This document shows positions 28,261-39,040 of a stretch of 64,000 bases of DNA, piece by piece. The notes below the pieces were generated by a model. It saw only the letters and a program-made list of their open reading frames with translations, searched no databases and was not told the DNA's origin. The number at the start of each line of letters is the position of its first letter. Within the stretch, counting starts at the first letter, position 1. Source of the stretch: an uncultured Paracoccaceae bacterium (GTDB taxonomy: Bacteria > Pseudomonadota > Alphaproteobacteria > Rhodobacterales > Rhodobacteraceae); assembly GCA_947493335.1 (NCBI GenBank), contig CANLQO010000001.1:682001-746000 (forward strand), written 5' to 3'. The position numbers and the translations under genes are program-made.

Positions 28261-28974
28261 ATGACACGCGAACCACTGGTGCTGGTGCCACCGATGCTGT
28301 GCGATGCACGGGTGTTCAGCCCGCAGATCGACGGGCTGTCGCGCGATTATCCGATCCTTTATGCGCCGACGCATTTTGGCGAACGGACAGAGGAGATCGC
28401 GGGGCAAATCCTTGACTGGGCGCCGCCAAAATTTGCGCTGGCCGGCATGGGCATGGGCGGTGCGATTGCGCTGGAAGTGCTGCGCCGCGCGCCCGAACGG
28501 GTCAACCGGATCGCCCTGATTTCCGCCTCTGCCCAAGCGGATACGCCAGAGGCGGCATCGGCCCGCGAACCGTTGATCGTCGCCGCGCGATCCGGGCGCT
28601 TTGCCGATGTGATCGCGCAGGAAATGAACCCAGACTATCTGGCCCCCGGGCCCCTGCGCATGGCGATCAACCAGATGGTCACCGATATGGCCCATTCCAA
28701 CGGGGCAGAGGCCTACGTCAAACAGGCCCGCGCGATGCAGCGCCGCCGCGACCAGCAATTGACACTGCGCAAGATCAAGCAGCCCGCCGTGGTGATTTGT
28801 GGGCAAGAGGATACGCTGCTGCCCGTGCGGCGGCACGAGTTCATGTCCGAACTGATCCCCTACGGCAAGTTAGAGGTGATCGCGGGTGCCGGGCATTTGC
28901 CCACGCTGGAAGAACCCGTCGCGACGAACATCATCCTGCGCGACTGGATGAAGGCCCCCTTGGTGCTGCGCTAG
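28261..28974 (+). CDS. Alpha/beta hydrolase-fold protein lacking the nucleophile serine
   Basis: A 237-residue alpha/beta hydrolase-fold protein. The nucleophile elbow reads AGMGMGGAIA where the family has G-x-S-x-G (usually GLSMGG), so the serine is a glycine. The acid (VICGQEDTLLP) and the histidine (AGAGHLPTLEEP) are in place. It may be a pseudo-enzyme or use a different chemistry (cofactor-free oxygenase-like). The ATG at 28261 is the only start with a full N-terminus (EPLVLVPPMLCDARVF, typical of this subgroup). Its last 44 nt overlap the convergent oxyR gene. Confidence 0.85.
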   Translation: MTREPLVLVPPMLCDARVFSPQIDGLSRDYPILYAPTHFGERTEEIAGQILDWAPPKFALAGMGMGGAIALEVLRRAPERVNRIALISASAQADTPEAASAREPLIVAARSGRFADVIAQEMNPDYLAPGPLRMAINQMVTDMAHSNGAEAYVKQARAMQRRRDQQLTLRKIKQPAVVICGQEDTLLPVRRHEFMSELIPYGKLEVIAGAGHLPTLEEPVATNIILRDWMKAPLVLR

Positions 28975-29854
28975 CCGCCTCTTTCACGACCTGCGCAATG
29001 ATATGCAGCTGATCGGCCAAAGGGCTGGTCTTGCGCCAGATCATACCGATGGTGCGCGCCGGTTCTGGCGCTGGAAAACGCGCGACAGTGACGTCGGCAG
29101 AGCGGGTTTCAACGCCCACGGCCATGTCGGGCAAAAGCGTGACACCCAGCCCGGCACCGACCATTTGCACCAAGGTCGAGAGCGAACTGCCGTCCAGCCC
29201 CTCGTGCGGGCGCACGGTTGGCAGGCTGCAAAACGACAGGGCCTGATCGCGAAAACAATGACCCTCTTCCAGCAGCAGCAACCGCATTTCGCGCAGCGCT
29301 TCGGGGCTGGGGACGGGGCGGCCTGCCTCGGCCTCTGGCCGGATCAACACGAAGTTTTCGTCAAACAGCGCCACCTCGGTGAACGCAGGCTCAGAGACGG
29401 GCAGGGCAACGATGGCGGTGTCGATCCGGCCCTCCGACAATTCGGCAATCAGGCGCGGGGTCAGGGTTTCTCGGACATGCAGATCAAGGCCCGCGTGCTG
29501 GTCCTGCAACCGCGCGATCAGGCGCGGCAGCAGGTAAGGCGCAATGGTCGGAATCACCCCGATCCGCAACCGCCCAACCATGCCGTCCTGACTGGCGCGG
29601 GCCAGATCGCCCAATTCATCCACGCTGCGCAGAATGTCGCGGACCCGCCCGGCAAAGCTTTCCCCAAATGGTGACAGCTGCACCTGCCGTGGCCCGCGTT
29701 CAAACAGGACAGCACCCAGCGACAACTCTAACTCTTTGATCTGCATGGAAAGTGCTGGCTGAGAGATACCGCAGATGTCCGCAGCCCGGCCAAAATGCCC
29801 GGTCCGGGCCAGCGCTTCAAAGTAGCGAAACTGCTTGAGCGTCAGGTTTTTCAT
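28931..29854 (-). CDS. oxyR: LysR-type peroxide sensor OxyR
   Basis: A 307-residue LysR-type regulator. The N-terminal winged HTH starts NLTLKQFRYFEALARTGHFG. The redox pair is conserved: C200 and C209 in EEGHCFRDQALSFC, equal to C199/C208 of E. coli OxyR, which form a disulfide on peroxide stress. It is divergent to katG with 94 nt between starts, the classic arrangement, and it probably activates katG and represses itself. The 3' end overlaps the convergent hydrolase gene by 44 nt. Confidence 0.93.
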   Translation of the reverse strand: MKNLTLKQFRYFEALARTGHFGRAADICGISQPALSMQIKELELSLGAVLFERGPRQVQLSPFGESFAGRVRDILRSVDELGDLARASQDGMVGRLRIGVIPTIAPYLLPRLIARLQDQHAGLDLHVRETLTPRLIAELSEGRIDTAIVALPVSEPAFTEVALFDENFVLIRPEAEAGRPVPSPEALREMRLLLLEEGHCFRDQALSFCSLPTVRPHEGLDGSSLSTLVQMVGAGLGVTLLPDMAVGVETRSADVTVARFPAPEPARTIGMIWRKTSPLADQLHIIAQVVKEAASAAPRGPSSSRAG

Positions 29855-29900
29855 AAGTTGAACTTATCGCGCCAATCAGGAGATTCAACTTAATCCGATC
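29853..29900. promoter_or_regulatory. Probable OxyR operator between oxyR and katG
   Basis: Bases 29853-29867 form a perfect odd palindrome, ATAAGTT-G-AACTTAT, overlapping the oxyR start codon. A second AACTTA(A)T element lies about 26 bp downstream (near 29887-29894, in ATTCAACTTAAT). Repeated AT-rich half-sites spaced over more than 40 bp fit OxyR, which binds as a tetramer. Assignment rests on position and symmetry only. Confidence 0.55.
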
Positions 29901-29915
29901 ACATCGCTCTGTTAG

Positions 29916-32135
<2,220 letters not shown>

Positions 32136-32144
32136 AACACCCGG

Positions 32145-32168
32145 CGCGGGGCTGGAAACGGCCCCGCG
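32145..32168. terminator. Hairpin between convergent katG and DUF6151 gene
   Basis: CGCGGGGC (32145-32152) pairs with GCCCCGCG (32161-32168) around an 8-nt loop. There is no U-run on either strand, so it may act as a bidirectional roadblock or 3'-end stabiliser rather than a standard intrinsic terminator. It touches the DUF6151 stop codon. Confidence 0.6.
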
Positions 32169-32744
32169 TCAGTCCGTCAGCGGCAGTTGATGCTTTTCAA
32201 TCTCGCTGAGGACATGCACCTTCTTGATCGGCTTGCCAGAGCGGCCAAAGAACGGGCTTTTCTTCCACTTTCCTGACAGACGCATCTTGGCCGCGCGTTT
32301 TGTGCCGCCCGCGATCACGTGGCGTAGCCCGCTGTGGCCCTGTTTGCCGTTTTCGCCCCGCACAAACAGCATCGCCCGGATGCGGCCCAGCGGGGTCTTG
32401 TCGGCAAGGCGTTCCACGATCACACCGACAAAGCCGCTTTTGGGCTCGGGCATCGTGTTGAAAAGCGGGACTTTACAACAGCTTGCATACCAGCGGACCA
32501 GCTTGCCGTCTTCAAAGCTGAAGGCGTACATTTTGTCCGCGCCCGCGTGAAAGGTGACGTGATCGCCGGTGGTTTGAAAAATTGCGACGCCGTCATCTTC
32601 GGGGTCGGGCTGATCCAGATAGACCTCTGCCGCGCGACATTGCGAGCAATGGCAGATGACGCCCGTTCCGGTTTTCTCAGAGACGTCCGTCAGCACACCG
32701 TGAATCTGTCCACAGTCGCAGGAAAATGTCGTGCTGTTGGCCAT
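32169..32744 (-). CDS. DUF6151 (GFA-like, zinc-binding) protein
   Basis: A 191-residue protein. The cysteine pairs CDCGQ near residue 9 and CHCSQC near 32, with CC near 90 (WYASCCKVPL), match the zinc-binding layout of the Gfa/CENP-V fold. The C-terminal half is Lys/Arg-rich and includes a basic RLSGKWKKSPFFG segment. The ATG at 32744 has AGAGGGG upstream; 26 further codons upstream are open but unlikely. No reaction is known for this family. It stands alone, convergent with katG. Confidence 0.8.
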   Translation of the reverse strand: MANSTTFSCDCGQIHGVLTDVSEKTGTGVICHCSQCRAAEVYLDQPDPEDDGVAIFQTTGDHVTFHAGADKMYAFSFEDGKLVRWYASCCKVPLFNTMPEPKSGFVGVIVERLADKTPLGRIRAMLFVRGENGKQGHSGLRHVIAGGTKRAAKMRLSGKWKKSPFFGRSGKPIKKVHVLSEIEKHQLPLTD

Positions 32745-32854
32745 CGCCCCTCTGCCACTTTTCGCGTCGGGAAAAGGATAGCACGCCAGCACCCCTGCGG
32801 CGTAGCGTTTTTGGCGGTGCAAGTGACCGTTAGGTCAACTGTGCCCTGCGGGAC

Positions 32855-34141
32855 TCACTTCAGGTTGACGACCTTGGCGCTGGGCTTGGCCCGCTTTTTG
32901 GCAGCAGGTGCTGCTGAATTGGCGTCGATAAAGTCAAGCACGAGCGGGCGGATGTTCCGCCGCCACTTGCCACCGGCGAAGATGCCGTAGTGTCCCGCGC
33001 CCGGCTCCAGATGCGCGGCTTTCTTGCTTTCGGGCAGGCCGGTCAACAGATCAAGCGCGGCAAGACACTGGCCGGGGGCCGAAATATCGTCGTTTTCGCC
33101 CTCGACGATCTTCACCGCGACCGTGGTGATTTTGCCGATGTCGACCTTGCGGCCTGCCACCTCAAAGGCGTTGCGGGCGATGTCGCGCTTTTTGAAAATA
33201 CGCTCAACGGTGGACAGGTAGAACTCTGCCGTCATATCCATCACCGCCAGATATTCATCATAGAATGCGTTGTGCTTGTCGTGATCCGATGCCTCGCCCT
33301 TGGCGACATTCATGATCTGGTTGCGGAAGGCAGAGGCGTGCATCTCCCCGTTCATCGAAATGAAAGAGGCCAGTTGCAAAAGACCGGGATAAACCATCCG
33401 GCCCACACCCGCGTATTTGAAGCCGACGCGCTGGATCATGGTTTCTTCCAGTTGTCCCATGGTGACGGACCGGCCGAAATCGGTGACTTCGGTGTGGTTC
33501 GCTTCGGGGTCGATGGGGCCGCCGATCAGGGTCAGGGTGCGCGGTTGGGCCTTTGGATCGTCTTCCGCAAGATAGGCCGTGGCGGCCAGTGCCAGCGGGG
33601 CAGGCTGGCAAACCGCAAGAACATGAAGATCGCTGCCCAACTCCTTCATGAAATCCACAAGGTAGAGCGTGTAATCCTCAACATCGAACTTACCGGCACT
33701 GACCGGGATGTCGCGGGCATTATGCCAATCGGTGATATAGACCTCGCAATCGGGCAGCAGTGACATCACCGTCTTGCGCAGCAGTGTGGCATAGTGACCC
33801 GACATCGGGGCCACCAGCAGGACGCGACGGGCCATGGGCTTGCGTCCAATGACGCTGAAATGGATCAGATCGCCAAAGGGGCGGCTGATGACTGTCTCAA
33901 CCTCGACCACATGGTCCTGGCCGTCTTCCATTGAAATCGTTGGGATATTCCAGTCCGGCTTGACGACCATGCGGGCAAAGGTCCGTTCGGTCACCTCGCC
34001 CCATGCGCCCAGCCAATCCATGAAAGGGTTGGCGGTCATGGACATCGCTGGATAGCTCGCGAATGCGCGCGCGGTCGCGCCCAACCACTGGTTGGTGTTG
34101 CGCGTGGCTTCCATCAGGTCATAGGTCATCATATACTTCAT
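32855..34141 (-). CDS. phaZ: Intracellular poly(3-hydroxybutyrate) depolymerase
   Basis: A 428-residue PhaZ of the intracellular, amorphous-granule type. The nucleophile is Cys in LAVCQPAPLAL, replacing the serine of secreted depolymerases; the GGPIDPEANHTEV and EPGAGHYGIFAGGKWR motifs supply Asp and His. The N-terminus MKYMMTYDLMEATRN is typical. The ATG at 34141 is preceded by AGGAG; the frame is open 16 codons further up but these overlap regulatory repeats. It is divergent from phaC (68 nt between starts), so mobilisation and synthesis of storage polymer share a control region. Confidence 0.94.
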   Translation of the reverse strand: MKYMMTYDLMEATRNTNQWLGATARAFASYPAMSMTANPFMDWLGAWGEVTERTFARMVVKPDWNIPTISMEDGQDHVVEVETVISRPFGDLIHFSVIGRKPMARRVLLVAPMSGHYATLLRKTVMSLLPDCEVYITDWHNARDIPVSAGKFDVEDYTLYLVDFMKELGSDLHVLAVCQPAPLALAATAYLAEDDPKAQPRTLTLIGGPIDPEANHTEVTDFGRSVTMGQLEETMIQRVGFKYAGVGRMVYPGLLQLASFISMNGEMHASAFRNQIMNVAKGEASDHDKHNAFYDEYLAVMDMTAEFYLSTVERIFKKRDIARNAFEVAGRKVDIGKITTVAVKIVEGENDDISAPGQCLAALDLLTGLPESKKAAHLEPGAGHYGIFAGGKWRRNIRPLVLDFIDANSAAPAAKKRAKPSAKVVNLK

Positions 34142-34159
34142 CGTAAACGCTCCTGATGT

Positions 34160-34189
34160 GGCACTGCACCTGCAATGCTGCACCTGCAA
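34160..34189. promoter_or_regulatory. Tandem TGC-rich PhaR-type sites between phaZ and phaC
   Basis: A 12-bp direct repeat CTGCACCTGCAA occurs at 34164-34175 and 34178-34189 with a 14-bp period, inside the 68-bp divergent region. The half-site CTGC...GCA matches the TGC-rich motif bound by PhaR in Paracoccus denitrificans (known from family). The spacer here is 4 nt (ACCT), not 3 as in the phasin promoter. Function as a PhaR operator for both phaZ and phaC is inferred. Confidence 0.65.
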
Positions 34190-34209
34190 AGTAGGCTTGG
34201 AAAAACATT

Positions 34210-36018
34210 ATGACAACCAAAGATGTCACCGAAGACGCAACATCTGGTAAAAATCTTGACAAGCTCGAGGCAAATCTTGCGCGTGTGGAGGAGTTGACGC
34301 AACGTCTGTTGGGGGCCATCGGACAGGGCCGGGCCGTGCCGCCGCCGCTGCAAGGACCGTCGCAGGACCTTTATCTTAAGGCCGCCGGTGCCTATTGGAC
34401 CGAAATGATGCAAAACCCTGCCAAACTGATCGAGCATCAGATGGGATATTGGTCGGATTCAGTGAAACATTTCGTCGAGGCGCAACATGTTTTGGCGCAG
34501 GGCAAGATTGCCGCGCCCGAAAACAAGGGCCCAAAGGATCGTCGGTTCCAGAATGAGCTTTGGGATACCAATCCCTATTTCAACTTCATCAAGCAGCAAT
34601 ACCTGATCAATGCGGCAGCCGTGCAGCAGGCGGTTGAGGATGTGACCGATCTGGATGCAGGCGAAAAGAAGCGGTTGCAGTATTTCAGTCAGCAGATCGT
34701 GGATCTGTTCAGTCCGACCAACTTTCTGGCCACCAACCCAGAGGCGCTATCGCTTGCGGTTGAAACCGAGGGCGAAAGCCTTGTGAAAGGGCTTGAGAAC
34801 CTTGTCCGCGATCTTGAAGCGAACGATGGCGATCTGGTGGTGACGCTGGCCGACAAGGACGCGTTCAACGTTGGTGAGAATTTGGCGACCACGGAAGGTG
34901 CGGTCGTCTTCCGCAACCACCTGTTTGAACTGATCCAATATGCGCCGACCACTGACAAGGTGCACACAACGCCCTTGCTGATCTTCCCGCCGTGGATCAA
35001 CAAATTCTATATCCTCGACCTCAAGCCGCAGAATTCGCTGATCAAATGGATCGTCGATCAGGGCTATTCGCTGTTTGTCGTATCCTGGGTGAACCCTGAC
35101 GCCGGATATCGGGACACTGGCATGGGTGACTATGTCGAAGATGGCTACATGCGGGCGATTTCAGAGGTCAAAGACATCTGTGGCGTTAAAAAGATCAACA
35201 CGATCGGCTACTGCATTGCGGGCACCACGCTGTCGCTCACGCTTTCGCTGCTCAAGCATCGTGGCGATGCTTCGGTCAACTCGGCCACGTTTTTCACCAC
35301 GCTGACCGATTTTTCCGATCAGGGTGAGGTTGGTGTTTTTCTGGACGAAGACTTCGTGCAGGGGATCGAGGATGAAGTCGACGAGGCCGGGATCCTTGAC
35401 AGTTTCTACATGTCGCGCACTTTCAGTTACCTGCGGTCCAACGACCTGATCTATGGCCCCGCGATCAAGAGCTACATGATGGGGCAGGCGCCGCCCGCTT
35501 TCGACCTGCTATATTGGAACGGTGACGGCACCAATCTGCCCGCAACCATGGCCAAGGAATATCTGCGCGGCCTCTGTCAGCGCGACGAATTCGCTACCAC
35601 CGGGTTCGAAGTGGCCGGTGATCGGGCGCATATCGCGGATGTCGATGTGCCTGTCTGCGCCATCGCCTGTGAAACAGATCATATCGCCGCGTGGAAAAGC
35701 AGCTATCGCGGCATTCAGAAAATGGGATCAAAGGACAAGACCTTCATCCTTGCAGGCTCTGGCCACATCGCCGGGATCGTGAACCCGCCGTCGAAAAAGA
35801 AATACGGCCATTGGACCAACCCCGACCTGAACCTGACGCCCGAAGACTGGCAGGCAGACGCAGATCAACACGAGGGATCATGGTGGCCGTTGTGGGAAAA
35901 ATGGCTGTCCAAAAAGTCCGGCAAGAAGATCGAGGCCCGAAAACCAGGTGGTGCCAATCACCCGGTTCTGGAGGCTGCACCGGGGTCTTACGTGAAGCGA
36001 AAAGGCGCCAAATCCTGA
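34210..36018 (+). CDS. phaC: Class I poly(R)-hydroxyalkanoate synthase
   Basis: A 602-residue polymerase that builds polyhydroxyalkanoate from (R)-3-hydroxyacyl-CoA on granule surfaces. The N-terminal PhaC_N domain spans roughly 100-270; the catalytic Cys is C335 in the lipase-like box GYCIAGTT; Asp is in CAIACETDHIAAWKS and His in AGSGHIAGIVNPP. The length is that of class I enzymes, which work without PhaE or PhaR subunits. The gene is divergent from phaZ and followed after 233 nt by the phasin gene. Confidence 0.97.
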   Translation: MTTKDVTEDATSGKNLDKLEANLARVEELTQRLLGAIGQGRAVPPPLQGPSQDLYLKAAGAYWTEMMQNPAKLIEHQMGYWSDSVKHFVEAQHVLAQGKIAAPENKGPKDRRFQNELWDTNPYFNFIKQQYLINAAAVQQAVEDVTDLDAGEKKRLQYFSQQIVDLFSPTNFLATNPEALSLAVETEGESLVKGLENLVRDLEANDGDLVVTLADKDAFNVGENLATTEGAVVFRNHLFELIQYAPTTDKVHTTPLLIFPPWINKFYILDLKPQNSLIKWIVDQGYSLFVVSWVNPDAGYRDTGMGDYVEDGYMRAISEVKDICGVKKINTIGYCIAGTTLSLTLSLLKHRGDASVNSATFFTTLTDFSDQGEVGVFLDEDFVQGIEDEVDEAGILDSFYMSRTFSYLRSNDLIYGPAIKSYMMGQAPPAFDLLYWNGDGTNLPATMAKEYLRGLCQRDEFATTGFEVAGDRAHIADVDVPVCAIACETDHIAAWKSSYRGIQKMGSKDKTFILAGSGHIAGIVNPPSKKKYGHWTNPDLNLTPEDWQADADQHEGSWWPLWEKWLSKKSGKKIEARKPGGANHPVLEAAPGSYVKRKGAKS

Positions 36019-36117
36019 CATCCATAGGTTGAATGTTGCCGAAAGGTGACGCGATCACAGGCGCCTCATCCCCCTTTGTTTGTGGGCGATGAAGAAAATA
36101 TCCTGTCTTTTCAGGCG

Positions 36118-36182
36118 ATTGTGCAGATGCAGCAAATTTCTTATGCTGCAGTGCAGAAAATACTTGAAATGCTGCGGCGCAG
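36118..36182. promoter_or_regulatory. PhaR-type operator sites upstream of the phasin gene
   Basis: Two exact CTGC-N3-GCAG sites lie at 36146-36156 (CTGCAGTGCAG) and 36172-36182 (CTGCGGCGCAG), 26 bp apart, and a related GTGCAGATGCAGC lies at 36121-36133. They sit 70-130 bp before the phasin ATG. This is the TGC-rich motif reported for PhaR binding before phasin genes in Paracoccus. The rest of the 233-bp gap (36019-36251) is non-coding and holds the phasin promoter. Confidence 0.75.
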
Positions 36183-36251
36183 CACGTATCTCTGGCTCAC
36201 GAGATTAACGCGGTCCTCCCGCCGCACCGACAAACCCGAAAGGTGATACCA

Positions 36252-36695
36252 ATGGCTAAGACACAAGACTTCAGCGCTGTTTTCAAAGACATGATGGGCG
36301 CATTCCCTGTTGACACCAAAGCAATGGAAGATGCTTTCAAGTCGCAGACCACACTGGCTGAAAAGCTGTCCGGCGTGTCCATCGACGCTGCTCAGAAATC
36401 CACCGAGCTGTCTGCAAAGTGGGCTGCCGACACCCTGACCAAGCTGCAGGACCTGTCCAAAGCAAAGAAAGAGCCTGCTGATTACGCCAAGTCGATGACC
36501 GACTTCGCATCTGCTTCTGCTGAAGCAACCGCAGAGCACATGGCTGCTTTCGCTGAGATCGCAAAATCGGTTCAGACCAAGACCATGGAACTGATGATGG
36601 CTGCTGGCAAGGACGCCTCCGAGGACCTGACCGCTGCTGCCAAGAAAGCAACTGACGAGCTGACTTCTGCTGCCAAGAAGGCAACTGCAAAGTAA
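36252..36695 (+). CDS. phaP: Phasin family protein
   Basis: A 147-residue amphipathic, helical granule-coating protein. The opening MAKTQDFSAVFKDMMGAFPVD and the repeated Ala/Lys-rich helices (AKKATDELTSAAKKATAK at the end) are typical of phasin_2 proteins. The coding sequence uses GCT and CTG/AAG codons strongly, as highly expressed genes do, unlike its neighbours. The ATG at 36252 is preferred over an ATG nine bases upstream because of the GGTGATACCA ribosome region. It is flanked by PhaR-type sites upstream and a strong terminator downstream. Confidence 0.93.
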   Translation: MAKTQDFSAVFKDMMGAFPVDTKAMEDAFKSQTTLAEKLSGVSIDAAQKSTELSAKWAADTLTKLQDLSKAKKEPADYAKSMTDFASASAEATAEHMAAFAEIAKSVQTKTMELMMAAGKDASEDLTAAAKKATDELTSAAKKATAK

Positions 36696-36738
36696 ACTCC
36701 CTGTTGGACCTTACCTCCCTGAGGTTCCGACAAGACTT

Positions 36739-36768
36739 AAGGCGCACCTGCAAGGGTGCGCCTTTTTT
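36739..36768 (+). terminator. Intrinsic terminator of the phasin gene
   Basis: AAGGCGCACC (36739-36748) pairs with GGTGCGCCTT (36755-36764) around a 6-nt loop, followed by TTTT. A perfect 10-bp stem with a U-run; it ends the phasin transcript 44 nt after its stop codon. Confidence 0.92.
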
Positions 36769-36924
36769 CTTGCCAGATCGCGCGCCCAGCGGCTAAGCCA
36801 AAGCTGAGCATCAGGCGATGGCGTCGCCGGGGCATTCGCCCGCTCAACCTTCATCCTGAACGCCGGGACTTTCAATCGCAGGATTGGGGGTCTGCCCCTG
36901 ACCTGCAAGCATTTGGAGGTCTTG

Positions 36925-38157
36925 ATGACTTATGCAAACCAATCCTTTCATGCCGACCGTCCGGCGCATTTTGCCTTTCCCAATGGGGACAAGGCGACGC
37001 TGCCGTTCAGCCCTGCGGAATATGAGCGCCGTCTGACCGGACTGCGCGCCATCCTTGCCGCGCAGGATCTGGATGCCGCGGTGATCACCTCGATGCATGG
37101 CGTGGCCTATTACTCCGGGTTTCTCTATTGCGCCTTTGGACGGCCCTATGCTTGCGTGGTCACGCCTGACCGCGTTGTAACCGTCTCGGCCAATATCGAT
37201 GGTGGCCAGCCGTGGCGCCGGTCTGTCGGCGAAAATCTCGTCTACACCGATTGGACCCGCGACAACTATTGGCGGGCGATCCGCGATCTGGTGGGGCAGG
37301 GCAAGCGGATCGGGATCGAAGGCGATCACCTGACGCTGGCACAGGCGGCAAAGCTGGATGAGTTTCTGGGTGCTGTCACGCACGACATCGCCCCCGCCGC
37401 GATGCAGCAGCGCATGGTCAAATCGGCCGAGGAAATCGCCCTGATACGCGAAGGTGCGCGGATTGCGGATGTCGGCGGTGCCGCCGTGCGCGATGCCATC
37501 CGCCCCGGCACGCGCGAGATTAACGTGGCCATGGCAGGCCGCGACGCGATGGAGCTTGAGATTGCGCGCAGTCACCCTGACAGCGAATTGCGCGATACTT
37601 GGGTCTGGTTTCAGTCAGGGTTGAACACCGATGGCGCCCATAATCCGGTCACAACGCGGGCGTTGGAGCCCGGTGATATCCTCAGCCTCAATACCTTTCC
37701 GATGATTTCGGGCTATTACACCGCGCTGGAACGCACGCTCTTTCTGGGCGACCCGGACCCGGCATCCCTGCAGATATGGGAGGCGAACGTGGCCGCCCAT
37801 GAACTGGGCCTGTCTTTGATCAAGGCGGGGGCGACCTGTTCGGGGATTTGCCGCGAAATCAACGCCTTCTTCGCAGATCAGGACCTGCTGCAATACCGCA
37901 GCTTTGGCTATGGCCATTCCTTTGGGGTGCTGTCGCACTACTACGGGCGCGAGGCGGGGCTGGAACTGCGCGAGGATATCGACACCGTGCTGACCCCCGG
38001 CATGGTCATCTCGATGGAGCCGATGCTGACCATCCCCGACGGCCAGCCCGGGGCGGGGGGCTACCGCGAACATGATATCGTCGTTCTGACCGATGCGGGG
38101 CCGGAAAACATCACCGGCTTTCCCTACGGACCCGCGCATAACATCGTGCCGCTCTGA
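36925..38157 (+). CDS. Creatinase (creatine amidinohydrolase), M24 pita-bread fold
   Basis: A 410-residue protein very close to bacterial creatinase, which hydrolyses creatine to sarcosine and urea. The stretches SANIDGGQPWRRSVGENLVY, WFQSGLNTDGAHNPVTTRAL, GYGHSFGVLSHYYGREAGLE and SMEPMLTIPDG correspond to the Pseudomonas enzyme; the catalytic His is in DGAHNPVTT. Creatinases lack the full metal ligands of the M24 peptidases, and the same pattern is seen here. ATG 36925 follows GGAGG; the frame extends to a TTG that is part of the ribosome site. The gene lies between the phasin terminator and phaR. No sarcosine oxidase gene is in this window; the urea could feed the urease 14 kb upstream. Confidence 0.85.
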   Translation: MTYANQSFHADRPAHFAFPNGDKATLPFSPAEYERRLTGLRAILAAQDLDAAVITSMHGVAYYSGFLYCAFGRPYACVVTPDRVVTVSANIDGGQPWRRSVGENLVYTDWTRDNYWRAIRDLVGQGKRIGIEGDHLTLAQAAKLDEFLGAVTHDIAPAAMQQRMVKSAEEIALIREGARIADVGGAAVRDAIRPGTREINVAMAGRDAMELEIARSHPDSELRDTWVWFQSGLNTDGAHNPVTTRALEPGDILSLNTFPMISGYYTALERTLFLGDPDPASLQIWEANVAAHELGLSLIKAGATCSGICREINAFFADQDLLQYRSFGYGHSFGVLSHYYGREAGLELREDIDTVLTPGMVISMEPMLTIPDGQPGAGGYREHDIVVLTDAGPENITGFPYGPAHNIVPL

Positions 38158-38163
38158 TGCTTG

Positions 38164-38191
38164 CACGGGCCGCAGTGCGATGCGGCCCGTG
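38164..38191 (+). terminator. Strong hairpin downstream of creatinase
   Basis: CACGGGCCGCA (38164-38174) pairs with TGCGGCCCGTG (38181-38191) around a 6-nt loop: a perfect 11-bp GC-rich stem 6 nt after the stop codon. No U-run follows, so it may act with Rho or stabilise the 3' end. Confidence 0.65.
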
Positions 38192-38252
38192 ACGTCACAC
38201 CGGACAGAGACGACAAAAGCTTTCTTTTTGCTGCAACGCCGCTTAGGCTTCT

Positions 38253-38263
38253 CTGCACTGCAA
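38253..38263. promoter_or_regulatory. PhaR-like site upstream of phaR
   Basis: CTGCACTGCAA at 38253-38263 differs by one base from the CTGC-N3-GCAG of the phasin promoter. It lies 22 bp before the phaR start, suggesting autoregulation. Single imperfect site, so moderate confidence. Confidence 0.5.
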
Positions 38264-38284
38264 CACGTCTTGGGAGGGACGCCC

Positions 38285-38833
38285 GTGGCTTCGACCGATA
38301 AACCATTGCTGATCAAGCGCTATGCGAGCCGGAGGCTGTATAATACAGAGACCAGCGACTATGTGACGCTCGAAGATATCGCCGCCTTTATTCGCGAAGG
38401 CCGCGAGGTGCAGATCGTCGATCTGAAGTCAGGCGACGACCTGACCCGGCAGTATCTGCTGCAGATCATCGCAGAGCATGAAAGCCGCGGCGAAAGCGTG
38501 CTGGGGACGGACATTTTGACCGACCTAGTGCGCAGCTACACCACGCAGGCCGCAAGCGTCGTGCCGTCCTTCCTGCAAGCCAGCTTCGAGATGCTGCGCG
38601 AAGGGCAGAGCAAGGCGATGGAAAACATGACCAAGGCCAACCCGATGTCCGGCATGCCCGGCTTTGACGCCATGCGCGCCCAGCAAGAGGCGTTCTTTAA
38701 GGCGATGACCGGCGGCATGATGCCGGGCAACACCAGCCCCGCCAAGGAAGAAACCGACGACGAGGGCGATCTTGATGATATCAAGGCGCAGCTCAAGGCG
38801 ATGCAGGACAAGCTCAACAAGATGGGCAAATAG
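38285..38833 (+). CDS. phaR: Polyhydroxyalkanoate synthesis repressor PhaR
   Basis: A 182-residue repressor with a GTG start at 38285 preceded by GGGAGGG. The N-terminal PHB_acc_N DNA-binding domain reads LIKRYASRRLYNTETSDYV and is followed by a PHB_acc region. The C-terminal third has Met-rich helices and an acidic coiled-coil-like end (LDDIKAQLKAMQDKLNKMGK). PhaR binds TGC-rich sites before phasin genes and is released when granules form. It lies alone downstream of the creatinase; TGC-rich sites precede it, phaP and phaC/phaZ. Confidence 0.95.
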   Translation: MASTDKPLLIKRYASRRLYNTETSDYVTLEDIAAFIREGREVQIVDLKSGDDLTRQYLLQIIAEHESRGESVLGTDILTDLVRSYTTQAASVVPSFLQASFEMLREGQSKAMENMTKANPMSGMPGFDAMRAQQEAFFKAMTGGMMPGNTSPAKEETDDEGDLDDIKAQLKAMQDKLNKMGK

Positions 38834-39040
38834 GCGCAGGGGTGCCGGGCAGGGCGGACCCCGCCCAGCCCCGCCTTGGCCATGACGTCAGGGGGCGCAC
38901 ACGCCCGGTCTGACGGCGAACGTCTGACCGACGCGCAAGCCACGCCCCGCCCCGGCAGCAAAGCCATATGACCTGCACGATCACGTCATTCTGACGCCTT
39001 TATCCCTGCGCAAACTGCCCCCATTGATCGGAGGCTTTTC

